Origin: an uncultured Planctomycetota bacterium
GTDB lineage: Bacteria; Planctomycetota; Planctomycetia; Pirellulales; Thermoguttaceae
Length of the DNA stretch: 9,321 nt
Assembly: GCA_902797455.1 (NCBI GenBank)
Contig: CADBTE010000124.1
Coordinates: forward strand, 1 to 9,321
Direction: 5' to 3'
The notes under the pieces were generated by a model. That model worked only from the letters and a program-made list of their open reading frames with translations. It had not been told where the DNA came from and did not search any database. Positions within the stretch are counted from its first letter, which is position 1, and each line of letters starts with the position of its first letter. The translations under genes and the position numbers were made by a program. Positions 1 to 6,140 of the stretch are shown piece by piece.

Positions 1-1
1 A

Positions 2-109
2 GTTTTCGATGCTTATCGCGATAAATGGCTCTTTCACCCAAGTGGCCCGGAAGGGGACGCCTCCCGCACGGTTTATCGGCAGATCAAAGGAAACAGACGC
101 AAAGAATAA
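2..109 (+). CDS. C-terminal end of an unidentified protein (partial)
   Basis: An open frame enters from the left edge and stops at TAA 107-109, giving the last 35 residues, which begin VFDAYRDKWLFHPSG and end IKGNRRKE. No start codon is needed because the gene begins outside the window. The tail is polar and basic, with no membrane segment or recognisable motif, so no function is proposed. It is called because the frame stays open to the edge, the composition is protein-like and the stop is followed by a structured, T-rich stretch expected at a gene end. The other two plus-strand frames give less convincing readings. It lies 261 nt upstream of the next plus-strand gene. The call could be wrong, since 35 codons is short evidence. 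Confidence 0.45.
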   Translation, partial: VFDAYRDKWLFHPSGPEGDASRTVYRQIKGNRRKE

Positions 110-138
110 CCGATAAACCGTTCTGTCTGTTATTTTTT
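68..138 (+). terminator. Interleaved inverted repeats with T-run, possible terminator
   Basis: A perfect 12-bp inverted repeat (ACGGTTTATCGG at 68-79, its complement at 110-121) spans the last codons and stop of the partial upstream gene. A second 7-bp repeat (AACAGAC at 92-98, GTCTGTT at 125-131) interleaves with it and is followed by A and six Ts (133-138). The second stem plus T-run resembles an intrinsic terminator, but its 26-nt loop is large and the stem is only moderately GC-rich. The crossing arrangement allows either alternative hairpins or a pseudoknot. Termination is inferred; the repeats are seen directly. Confidence 0.4.
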
Positions 139-370
139 GCTCTCCCACCTTAAAATACCTAAAGTAACTATCTGACTTAATTTGGTCAAGATCAGTTATT
201 TCACCTCTTCCCTGCCGGTTGCTCGCGTGGAATCGAGAACATTCTGCCTTGTTTCTTTAAAATGGGTGAGATAGAAAACCTCTTTTGTTTATCTACGTAA
301 AATAGACTAACCTTTCCTCTGTAATAAACCCGATACATACAAAAAAACACCGATTTAGGAAAGTTCTGTC
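110..370. other. Gene-free interval with an imperfect hairpin
   Basis: No convincing coding frame was found between the partial gene and the membrane-protein gene. The interval is AT-richer than the flanking genes. Besides the repeats at its left end, it holds an imperfect hairpin at 165-198: TAACT, ATC and TGAC pair with GTCA, GAT and AGTTA around the 8-nt loop TTAATTTG, with two single-base bulges. No strong sigma-70 promoter for the downstream gene stands out. TTGTTT near 250 followed 17 nt later by TAGAAA is the best weak candidate. A long minus-strand frame crosses the right part and continues inside the membrane-protein gene; it was judged a shadow. Confidence 0.5.
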
Positions 371-1228
371 ATGCCGGGTTATAAGACTCATGTGACCGCT
401 TCGAGTATTGGCGGCGCGGTTTTGTCCATAGCCGCCTTTCACTTCGAACATGTCCCCCTCCCCTCGGCGTTGTTGGCCGGGGGTCTGTGCGCCGTTGGGG
501 GGATTGTTCCCGACATCGACAGTAATAACAGTCAGTCGTTTCGCCACTGCATGGCGATTGTCGCCGGCTTTTCGTCGCTGATGCTGGTCAGCCGTATGCG
601 TGATTTCGACCTCGATACCGAATCGGTCGCGTTGATTGGCGGGGGAGTTTTTATCTTCTGCTGGTTTGTCCTCGGCCGATTGATTCGCAAATTCACCGTT
701 CACCGAGGGATGTGTCACAGTATACCCGCCGTTATCATCGGCTCGGAACTGATCTATATACTTTCTTCGGGAGATATCGTTCAGCATTTTCTCAACGCCG
801 CCGCGATCGGGATCGGAATGCTCCTCCATCTGGTTCTCGATGAGCTGAACAGCTTTACGATCGGGAACTGGGGGAATATCAAGGCGAAGAAATCGCTCGG
901 TTCGGCACTGAAGCTGTTTGATCCCGATCATTTAAAATCCTCAGCCCTCGCCTTTTTGATCCTCTTTCTCCTGACCGGGGTCGCGATACGCGAACGTTCA
1001 CTGACTCAGGGGCTGGAAGAAAAAGGGGAGGCGCGTCAGGCCTCGGAGTATATCGCCGAGCATAGTGACGACGTGCTGGGAGACATACGGCGCACCCACC
1101 CGGAAGATTTCGATCGCGCGGTCATCCATTGGGCGCAGGATAACGACCTGGTTCTTCAGCCCGGTGAGGGGGGGCAGCGGAATAAAAAGTGGAGAGAGCT
1201 GGAACGGATCGTTGTTCCTAATCGGTAA
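371..1228 (+). CDS. YdjM/DUF457-family membrane-bound putative metal-dependent hydrolase
   Basis: This 285-residue integral membrane protein resembles the YdjM family (LexA-binding, inner-membrane-associated putative hydrolase; DUF457). About seven hydrophobic segments are visible, near residues 9-27, 32-46, 58-75, 85-107, 118-132, 140-157 and 190-206. Family-type polar residues line them: H7 after the start, GGIVPDIDS (43-51), HRGMCHS (111-117) and HLVLDELNSF (153-162). These His and Asp residues are the presumed metal ligands. The substrate of the family is unknown. A charged, soluble tail of about 75-80 residues (207-285) follows the last helix; I recognise no domain in it. The ATG at 371 is supported by AGGAAAG at 357-363, seven bases upstream, and the signature histidine sits at residue 7. 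The gene appears monocistronic and converges on the hydrogenase operon. Family confidence is good; enzymatic activity is inference. Confidence 0.82.
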   Translation: MPGYKTHVTASSIGGAVLSIAAFHFEHVPLPSALLAGGLCAVGGIVPDIDSNNSQSFRHCMAIVAGFSSLMLVSRMRDFDLDTESVALIGGGVFIFCWFVLGRLIRKFTVHRGMCHSIPAVIIGSELIYILSSGDIVQHFLNAAAIGIGMLLHLVLDELNSFTIGNWGNIKAKKSLGSALKLFDPDHLKSSALAFLILFLLTGVAIRERSLTQGLEEKGEARQASEYIAEHSDDVLGDIRRTHPEDFDRAVIHWAQDNDLVLQPGEGGQRNKKWRELERIVVPNR

Positions 1229-1257
1229 AAGAGCAGTCAGCGGCGGGAAATAAAAAA

Positions 1258-1285
1258 GACCGGCTTAAAAAGCCGGCCTTTTTTT
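1258..1285 (+). terminator. Bidirectional intrinsic terminator between convergent genes
   Basis: GACCGGCTT (1258-1266) pairs with AAGCCGGCC (1270-1278) around an AAA loop and is followed by seven Ts (1279-1285), ending the plus-strand membrane-protein transcript 29 nt after its stop. Six As precede the stem (1252-1257), so the minus-strand hydCBA transcript also ends in a hairpin plus U-tract. The single A/C mismatch in the plus-strand stem becomes a G-U wobble in the minus-strand RNA, so the stem is better for the operon. A second hairpin (CCCCTTC 1293-1299 with GAAGGGG 1307-1313) lies between it and the hydA stop. Confidence 0.85.
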
Positions 1286-1329
1286 ACCCCTTCCCCTTCG
1301 TTAAAAGAAGGGGGCAGCCTTGTCGAACG

Positions 1330-3378
1330 TCAGTTCTGGGCGAACCACTGATCGATCGCGTCGGTGATCGTCTTGAACCCCGCGGCGTCGCCGGCGCCGG
1401 AGAAATTCGTCCGGCCGAGGAACGAATCACCGACGGTGACGCAAACCGTACCGGCGGCCTGGTCGGCGGCGGTGTAAGCGGCAGCCAGATCACAGCGACC
1501 AGCGTAGTCACGGCCCTTGATGTGCTCGGCCAGCATACCGAGCAGCGCGGCCGGTGCCTCGGCGTCCTTAGTGCAGACGGTGACGGTCACCGGGAACTTA
1601 GCGGCGGCGTCTCCCTTGTGGAGGAAGAGCTTCGCGTCGGCAACCTGGCTGCGGTCCTGATAAGCGGTGTGGAGGATCTCGTGGGCCTTGTGGCTGCCGG
1701 GACCACCACCGATGTGCTCCTTGTAGCAGAGGTCGACCATGTAGTTCTCCTGCGACTTCTGGAGCTGGTTGGCCTTGTCGGCGGCGTACAGACCCTGCTG
1801 ACGGATCACACGCAGCTTGTTGGTAGCCCCATGCGGCTGACCACCGCCGGAAATGCAGCCGCCCGGACAAGCCATCACTTCGATGAAGTCGTACTTAGCG
1901 CGGCCGGCCTTGAGGTCCTCGATCAGCGCCTTGGCGTTGGCCAGACCGTGAACGACGGCAACGCGCAGTTCCGTGTCGGCGACATTGAGGGCAGCTTCCT
2001 TGCGAGGAGCCATGCCGCGGACTTCCTTGAAGTCGACGCTGGTGAGCGTTTCACCGGTGAGTTTCTCGACGGCGTAACGCAGAGCGGCTTCCATCACACC
2101 GCCGGACGCGCCGAAAATCACGCCGCCGCCGGTCGACAGACCCAGCGGCATGTCGAAGGCCATCGGCTCGAGATTGTTAAAGTCGATCCCGTACGAATCG
2201 ATCATCTGAGCGATTTCGCTGGTGGTCACGACGACGTCGACTTCCGGACGGCCGTCACGGCGGAATTTCGGAAGCTGGGCTTCGAACTTCTTAGCCGTGC
2301 AGGGCATGATCGAGACGACGAACATGTCTTTGTAGTCGACGCCGAGCTGCTGGGGGAGCGTTTCGGCGGCGACCGAACCGAACATCGCCTGCGGAGAGCG
2401 GCAGGAAGAGACGTTCGGGAGGAACTCCGGATAGTAGGTCTCGACGTACTTGATCCAGCCGGGGCAGCAGCTGGTGAACATCGGCATCGTCCCCCCCTTG
2501 GAGATTCGCTCGATCAGCTCGGTCGCTTCTTCGAAGATCGTCATATCGGCGGTGAAGGTGGTGTCGTAGACATGCTTGAAGCCCATAAGTTTCAGGGCGG
2601 CGACGAGTTTGCCGGCGACGTTTTCTCCCGGCTTGGCACCGAAGTACTCACCCAGAGCGACACGGACGGCCGGCGCCACCTGGACGACGACGGTCTTGCT
2701 CTTGTCGTACAGGGCGTCGAGGACCTTATTGCCATCCTGCTTCGGGACGATAGCGCCGGTCGGGCAGACGGCGGCGCACTGACCGCAGTTGACGCACTCG
2801 ACCTTGCCCAGATCGCCGCCGAAAGCCGGCACGACCTTTGCCTTTGAGCCGCGGTAAGCGAAATCGATAGCGCCGATCCCTTGGAGCTCTTTGCAGACAC
2901 GGACACAGTCACCGCAGAGGATGCACTTGTTCGGGTCGCGGTCCAGCGACGGGGAGCTGGTGTCGATCGGGTCGATCTCGGTACGCTTGCTGAAGCGAAC
3001 CTTAGTGACACCGAGCTGCTCGGCAATCTTCTGCAGCGAGCAGCTGTTGCTGCGGGCGCAGGTCGGGCAGTCGATGGTGTGGTTGGCTAAAAGAAGCTCA
3101 ACGGCGATCTTCCGCATATTGCGGATCTCTTTGGTTTCGGTCTGGATGACCATGCCCGGGGCCGGGGCGGTCGAGCAGGCGGCCATCACCACCGGCGGAC
3201 GATCACCGCTGGTGACCTGAACCAGGCACAGACGGCAGGCGCCGTAGATGCTCAGCTCGGAGTGGTAACAGAAGGTCGGCAGATTGATACCGGCCTTGCG
3301 GATGACTTCCAGAAGGTTGCGTTCGTTGTCGAATTCAACCGTCTTCCCGTTAACAGTGAGAGTTTTTTTATCGCTCAT
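1330..3378 (-). CDS. hydA: [FeFe] hydrogenase catalytic subunit HydA, NAD-linked trimeric type
   Basis: This is the catalytic subunit that makes or splits H2 at the H-cluster (682 residues, cytoplasmic, no signal peptide). Visible in order: a [2Fe-2S] ferredoxin domain (C37, C48, C51, C68); a His-Cys [4Fe-4S] site (H100, C104, C107, C113); two [4Fe-4S] sites (C152, C155, C158, C162, C195, C198, C201, C205); and an H-domain with TSCCPGW (302-308), MPCTAKK (358-364) and MACPGGCISGGGQP (502-515). The H-cluster ligands are C305, C360, C504 and C508. The known proton-path residues also appear present (C304, E284, E287, S324, by offset from the Clostridium CpI enzyme). A small-subunit-like segment runs to about residue 575. 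Residues 580-682 form an extension beyond the usual end (see findings). The start follows AAAGGAA with about 9-nt spacing, 34 nt after hydB. It is the last gene of the operon. Maturases HydEFG would be needed from elsewhere. Confidence 0.97.
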   Translation of the reverse strand: MSDKKTLTVNGKTVEFDNERNLLEVIRKAGINLPTFCYHSELSIYGACRLCLVQVTSGDRPPVVMAACSTAPAPGMVIQTETKEIRNMRKIAVELLLANHTIDCPTCARSNSCSLQKIAEQLGVTKVRFSKRTEIDPIDTSSPSLDRDPNKCILCGDCVRVCKELQGIGAIDFAYRGSKAKVVPAFGGDLGKVECVNCGQCAAVCPTGAIVPKQDGNKVLDALYDKSKTVVVQVAPAVRVALGEYFGAKPGENVAGKLVAALKLMGFKHVYDTTFTADMTIFEEATELIERISKGGTMPMFTSCCPGWIKYVETYYPEFLPNVSSCRSPQAMFGSVAAETLPQQLGVDYKDMFVVSIMPCTAKKFEAQLPKFRRDGRPEVDVVVTTSEIAQMIDSYGIDFNNLEPMAFDMPLGLSTGGGVIFGASGGVMEAALRYAVEKLTGETLTSVDFKEVRGMAPRKEAALNVADTELRVAVVHGLANAKALIEDLKAGRAKYDFIEVMACPGGCISGGGQPHGATNKLRVIRQQGLYAADKANQLQKSQENYMVDLCYKEHIGGGPGSHKAHEILHTAYQDRSQVADAKLFLHKGDAAAKFPVTVTVCTKDAEAPAALLGMLAEHIKGRDYAGRCDLAAAYTAADQAAGTVCVTVGDSFLGRTNFSGAGDAAGFKTITDAIDQWFAQN

Positions 3379-3412
3379 GTGTATAGGTTCCTTTTTGTTG
3401 GTTCTTCTTCAA

Positions 3413-5299
3413 TCACATTCCCTTGACCGCGCCGAACTTGCAGGCGGCCTTGCAGGCACCGCACTTGATGCACTTGTCGGCATCAATGGTGTGCGGCTGC
3501 TTGATGGTACCGGAGATGGCCTCAACCGGGCAGTTCTTGGCGCAGACGTGGCAGCCCTTGCACTTTTCCGGGTCGATCTCGGGACGGGCCAGCGCTTTGC
3601 ATTCGCCGGTCGGGCAGATCTTCTTGAAGACGTGGCTCTCGTACTCTTCACGGAAGTAGCGCAGAGTCGAAAGAACCGGGTTCGGAGCGGTTTTGCCCAG
3701 ACCGCACAGAGAACCGAGCTGGGTCGCCTTGGCCACCTCTTCGAGGAGATCAAGGGTCTCAGCGGTGGCTCGGCCTTCGATGATGTCGTCCAAAAGGGCG
3801 AGCATCTGCTTGGTTCCCTCACGGCACGGGACGCACTTGCCGCACGACTCGAGCTGAGTGAACTGCATGAAGAACCGGGCGATACGAACCATACAGGTTT
3901 GGTTGTTCATCACGACCAAACCGCCCGAACCGACGATGGCGCCGGTGGTCTTGAGCGATTCGTAGTCGATGTTCATATCGAGCATTTCGGGGACGAGGCA
4001 TCCACCGGAAGGACCGCCGATCTGGACGGCCTTGAAGGTGTCGCCGGTGACGTTCCCGGCGTTGTCGGTCACGCCGCCGCCGATATCGTAGACGATCTCG
4101 CGAAGGGTAGTGCCGAACGGAACCTCGATCAGACCGGTGTTGGCGACGTGACCGGTCAGGGCGAAGGTCTTGGCACCGGCGCTCGACTCGGTCCCGAGGG
4201 ACTTATACTTCTCTTTCCCCTCTTTGAGGATGAAGGGAACGGAGGCCAGGGTCTCAACATTGTTGATGACCGTCGGCTTGCCGTACAGGCCGGACTGAGC
4301 CGGGAACGGCGGCTTCGGGGAAGGCATACCGCGCTTTCCTTCGATGGAGGCCATTAAGGCGGTCTCCTCACCACAGACGAACGCGCCTGCCCCTTCCATG
4401 ATGCGGATGCGGAAATTGAAGCCGCTGCCGAAGATGTTGTCACCCAAGAGGCCGCGTTCCATAGCGACCTTCACGGCATCGTTCATACGCTTGACAGCGC
4501 GCGGATACTCGGCACGGACGTAGACCACGCCTTCGTCGGCACCGATCGCCTTTCCGGCGATCATCATCCCTTCGATGACGGCGTTCGGGTTCCCCTCCAT
4601 AACGGATCGGTCCATAAACGCACCCGGGTCACCCTCGTCACCGTTGCAGATGACGTACTTTTTCGGACCGGGGGAAGCCAAGGTGAACTTCCATTTCAAA
4701 CCGGTCGGGAAGCCCGCGCCGCCGCGGCCGCGAAGACCGGCGTCGATTACGTACTGGCAAATTTCCTCGGGGGTCATTTCGGTCAGGGCACGACGGGCGC
4801 CGAAGTAACCGCCGTTGGCGATGTATTCATCGAGGCTTTCAGGATCGATCAGGCGGTTGCGCAGAACGATCCGCTGCTGATGCTGATAGAAGTCGATCTC
4901 TTCTTCTTTGAAGCACGGCTCTTTGGTCTTGGCGTTGACAAAACCGAGCCGCTCAATGAGCTTCCCTTCTTTAAGGGTCAGATTGATGATATCCGCGGCA
5001 TCCTCGGGGGTAACGCGGCCGTAGAGGATCCCTTCCGGTTCGATCCGGACGAGCGGACCGCGCTGGCAGAACCCCTGGCAGCCGCTGCTGGAGAGGTAGA
5101 CGTCTTGCTTTTCACCCTTGCGCAGAACGACGTCGACGTCGATACCGGCATTTTTGATCTCGGCCAGAAGCGCGTCATAGACGCGAAGCGAGCCGTTAGC
5201 GATGCAGCCGGTGTCGTTGCAGACGATCACGCGGTGCTTCACATTCTTGGAATTATCTTCGAATTCTTTGACAACCTGTTCGAGCGGAATAAATGACAT
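3413..5299 (-). CDS. hydB: Hydrogenase HydB, NuoF-like FMN/NAD(H) subunit
   Basis: This flavin subunit of the trimeric hydrogenase oxidises or reduces NAD(H) and, in bifurcating relatives, splits electrons between NAD and ferredoxin. It has 628 residues, close to my recollection of the Thermotoga maritima HydB length. Visible in order: an N-terminal thioredoxin-like [2Fe-2S] domain (C27, C32, C74, C78); the NuoF core with the glycine-rich FMN/NADH region GRGGAGFPTG (191-200), NGDEGDPGAF (219-228) and GAFVCGEETALMASIEG (305-321); an SLBB-like region; and the NuoF-type [4Fe-4S] site ESCGKCVPCREGT (485-496) with C532. A C-terminal two-cluster ferredoxin domain follows (C580, C583, C586, C590 and C610, C613, C616, C620). 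CPTGEC (562-567) may be part of a zinc site as in relatives; this is inferred. The ATG follows AAAGGA at 5308-5313, which overlaps the last base of the hydC stop region, suggesting coupled translation. All expected cofactor residues appear intact. Confidence 0.97.
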   Translation of the reverse strand: MSFIPLEQVVKEFEDNSKNVKHRVIVCNDTGCIANGSLRVYDALLAEIKNAGIDVDVVLRKGEKQDVYLSSSGCQGFCQRGPLVRIEPEGILYGRVTPEDAADIINLTLKEGKLIERLGFVNAKTKEPCFKEEEIDFYQHQQRIVLRNRLIDPESLDEYIANGGYFGARRALTEMTPEEICQYVIDAGLRGRGGAGFPTGLKWKFTLASPGPKKYVICNGDEGDPGAFMDRSVMEGNPNAVIEGMMIAGKAIGADEGVVYVRAEYPRAVKRMNDAVKVAMERGLLGDNIFGSGFNFRIRIMEGAGAFVCGEETALMASIEGKRGMPSPKPPFPAQSGLYGKPTVINNVETLASVPFILKEGKEKYKSLGTESSAGAKTFALTGHVANTGLIEVPFGTTLREIVYDIGGGVTDNAGNVTGDTFKAVQIGGPSGGCLVPEMLDMNIDYESLKTTGAIVGSGGLVVMNNQTCMVRIARFFMQFTQLESCGKCVPCREGTKQMLALLDDIIEGRATAETLDLLEEVAKATQLGSLCGLGKTAPNPVLSTLRYFREEYESHVFKKICPTGECKALARPEIDPEKCKGCHVCAKNCPVEAISGTIKQPHTIDADKCIKCGACKAACKFGAVKGM

Positions 5300-5312
5300 G
5301 GGGCGGATCCTT

Positions 5313-5849
5313 TCACTGAGCGGCGGCGTTCTTTTCGTCTTCCAGAATCTTATTGATCACTTCGTCAACGTGATCCGGGGTTGCCCGACCGTGAACCACC
5401 TCGTCAACGACCATCACCGGCGCCAGACCGCAGGCACCCAGGCAGCAGACCTGCTCGAGCGTGAACAACATGTCGTCGGTAGTCAGTTTGTCGGAGTTCA
5501 GACCAAGGCGCTCGTTGATGCGCTCCAGAAGGCCATGGGATTTTTTCACGTGACAGGCGGTTCCGTCGCAGATCCGGATGATGTGCTTCCCCTTCGGCTC
5601 GAGGGAGAAGTAAGCGTAGAACGTAGCAACGCCATAGACACGCGTGACGGGGAGACCGAGCGATGTCGCGACGTAGCTGATCACCTCCTTGGAGAGGTAC
5701 TTGAAAGCTTCTTGGGCCTGCTGAAGAATCGGGATCAGACGAGACGGGTCATTGCCGTTTCTTTCGAGAATCTCGTTGACGACAGCCAGCTGACCGGCCA
5801 TCTCTTTGGTCTTCTCGACCGTCCCTTGTTTTTCTAACGTTTCTGACAT
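5313..5849 (-). CDS. hydC: Hydrogenase HydC, NuoE-like [2Fe-2S] subunit
   Basis: This small electron-transfer subunit (178 residues, cytoplasmic) resembles NuoE of complex I and partners HydB. An N-terminal helical region (about 15-65) with the family pattern GLPVTRVYGVATFYAYF (65-81) precedes a thioredoxin-like fold. That fold binds one [2Fe-2S] cluster through CDGTAC (C94, C99) and CLGAC (C136, C140); C135 is an additional adjacent cysteine. The start chosen is ATG 5849 (MSETLEKQ), because AAAGGAG lies 6 nt upstream. The frame also has an ATG at 5888, but that falls at the predicted transcription start and would add 13 residues (MLPVVLHTKKERL) unlike the family. It is first in the operon, 13 nt before hydB. 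The function is known from the family; only the NAD versus NADP preference cannot be read from the sequence. Confidence 0.96.
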   Translation of the reverse strand: MSETLEKQGTVEKTKEMAGQLAVVNEILERNGNDPSRLIPILQQAQEAFKYLSKEVISYVATSLGLPVTRVYGVATFYAYFSLEPKGKHIIRICDGTACHVKKSHGLLERINERLGLNSDKLTTDDMLFTLEQVCCLGACGLAPVMVVDEVVHGRATPDHVDEVINKILEDEKNAAAQ

Positions 5850-5855
5850 CAATCG

Positions 5856-5862
5856 CTCCTTT
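5856..5862 (-). promoter_or_regulatory. Ribosome binding site that fixes the hydC start
   Basis: On the minus strand AAAGGAG lies 6 nt before ATG 5849. It is the strongest Shine-Dalgarno sequence in the window and falls inside the longer open frame that begins at ATG 5888, so it argues for the shorter HydC. Confidence 0.8.
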
Positions 5863-5896
5863 TTGGTGTGCAAGACAACGGGTAACACTCCGAACT

Positions 5897-5924
5897 ATTA
5901 TAACAGGGTCTTATGACATTTAAA
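5897..5924 (-). promoter_or_regulatory. Probable sigma-70 promoter of hydCBA (extended -10)
   Basis: On the minus strand a perfect TATAAT (5897-5902) is preceded by TG one base upstream (TGTTATAAT, an extended -10). Sixteen bases further upstream is TTTAAA (5919-5924), a 4/6 match to the -35 consensus. Transcription would start near 5890, leaving an untranslated leader of about 40 nt before hydC. There is no comparable promoter between the three hyd genes, so this is the likely operon promoter. No Rex-type operator with good symmetry was found over it. Confidence 0.65.
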
Positions 5925-5963
5925 CTATGGGTTAATCATAAAACCCGGGAGGTTCACCTAAAT

Positions 5964-5996
5964 TTTCCGACTCTTTCCATGGAAAAGAGCCGGAAA
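5964..5996 (-). repeat. Imperfect inverted repeat upstream of the hyd promoter
   Basis: TTTCCG (5964-5969) and CTCTTTCC (5971-5978) pair with GGAAAAGAG (5981-5989) and CGGAAA (5991-5996), with one mismatch position and one extra A. In the minus-strand RNA the mismatch becomes a G-U wobble, favouring a hairpin on that strand. No T-run follows on either strand, so it is a poor intrinsic terminator. An operator or a 3' hairpin of the upstream gene are alternatives. It lies about 40 bp upstream of the putative -35. Confidence 0.55.
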
Positions 5997-6010
5997 CCGC
6001 CCCGCTAATC

Positions 6011-6057
6011 GATAAAATTTTATCTAGTCTAAATAGCCTAGCAAATTTCTCGAAATT
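6011..6057. repeat. Three consecutive palindromes in the hydC upstream region
   Basis: Three symmetric elements sit almost end to end. GATAAAATTTTATC (6011-6024) is a perfect 14-bp palindrome. CTAGTCTAAATAGCCTAG (6024-6041) is symmetric around AA with one mismatched pair. AATTTCTCGAAATT (6044-6057) has perfect 6-bp arms around TC. They share no common core, so they are not copies of one operator. Their role is unknown; regulator binding, a structured RNA or a DNA-bending region are possible. Confidence 0.6.
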
Positions 6058-6060
6058 GTC

Positions 6061-6113
6061 AACATCCTGGCGTCCAAAATTCTTGGGGACTTTTGGGGTC
6101 TAACGCCATTGTT
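6061..6113 (-). repeat. Compound stem-loop just after the HzsA-related gene
   Basis: TGGCGT (6068-6073) pairs with ACGCCA (6103-6108). Directly inside it CCAAAA (6074-6079) pairs with TTTTGG (6091-6096), leaving a 6-nt bulge (6097-6102), and AACA/TGTT (6061-6064, 6110-6113) extends the base. It lies 27 nt beyond the stop of the minus-strand gene. A U-tract is absent, so intrinsic termination is doubtful; a 3' stabilising hairpin is plausible. Confidence 0.5.
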
Positions 6114-6140
6114 TACGGTCCCGCGGTTTCTGGATTTTTC

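Noticed and set aside
110..370. tRNA or other standard RNA gene in the gene-free interval
   Set aside because: No cloverleaf, TTCGA-type T-loop or CCA-like end could be seen; only isolated hairpins.
293..931. Minus-strand open frame of 212 codons overlapping the membrane-protein gene
   Set aside because: Mostly antisense to a gene with clear helices and family motifs; the product is polar, Arg/Asn/Gln-rich and motif-free.
1522..2847. Plus-strand open frame of 441 codons opposite hydA
   Set aside because: It lies wholly antisense to a clear hydrogenase gene; its Gly/Val/Asp/Leu-rich sequence is what GC-rich codon bias on the other strand produces, and no ribosome site or motif supports it.
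3284..4357. Plus-strand open frame of 357 codons opposite hydB and the hydA start
   Set aside because: Antisense shadow of the NuoF-like gene, with low-complexity composition and no recognisable domain.
5850..5888. Longer hydC start at ATG 5888
   Set aside because: It would place the strong AAAGGAG site inside the coding region and start at the predicted transcription start; the extra 13 residues do not look like the family.
5964..5996. Intrinsic terminator of the HzsA-related gene
   Set aside because: The stem is good but no T-run follows on the minus strand, so it is listed only as an inverted repeat.
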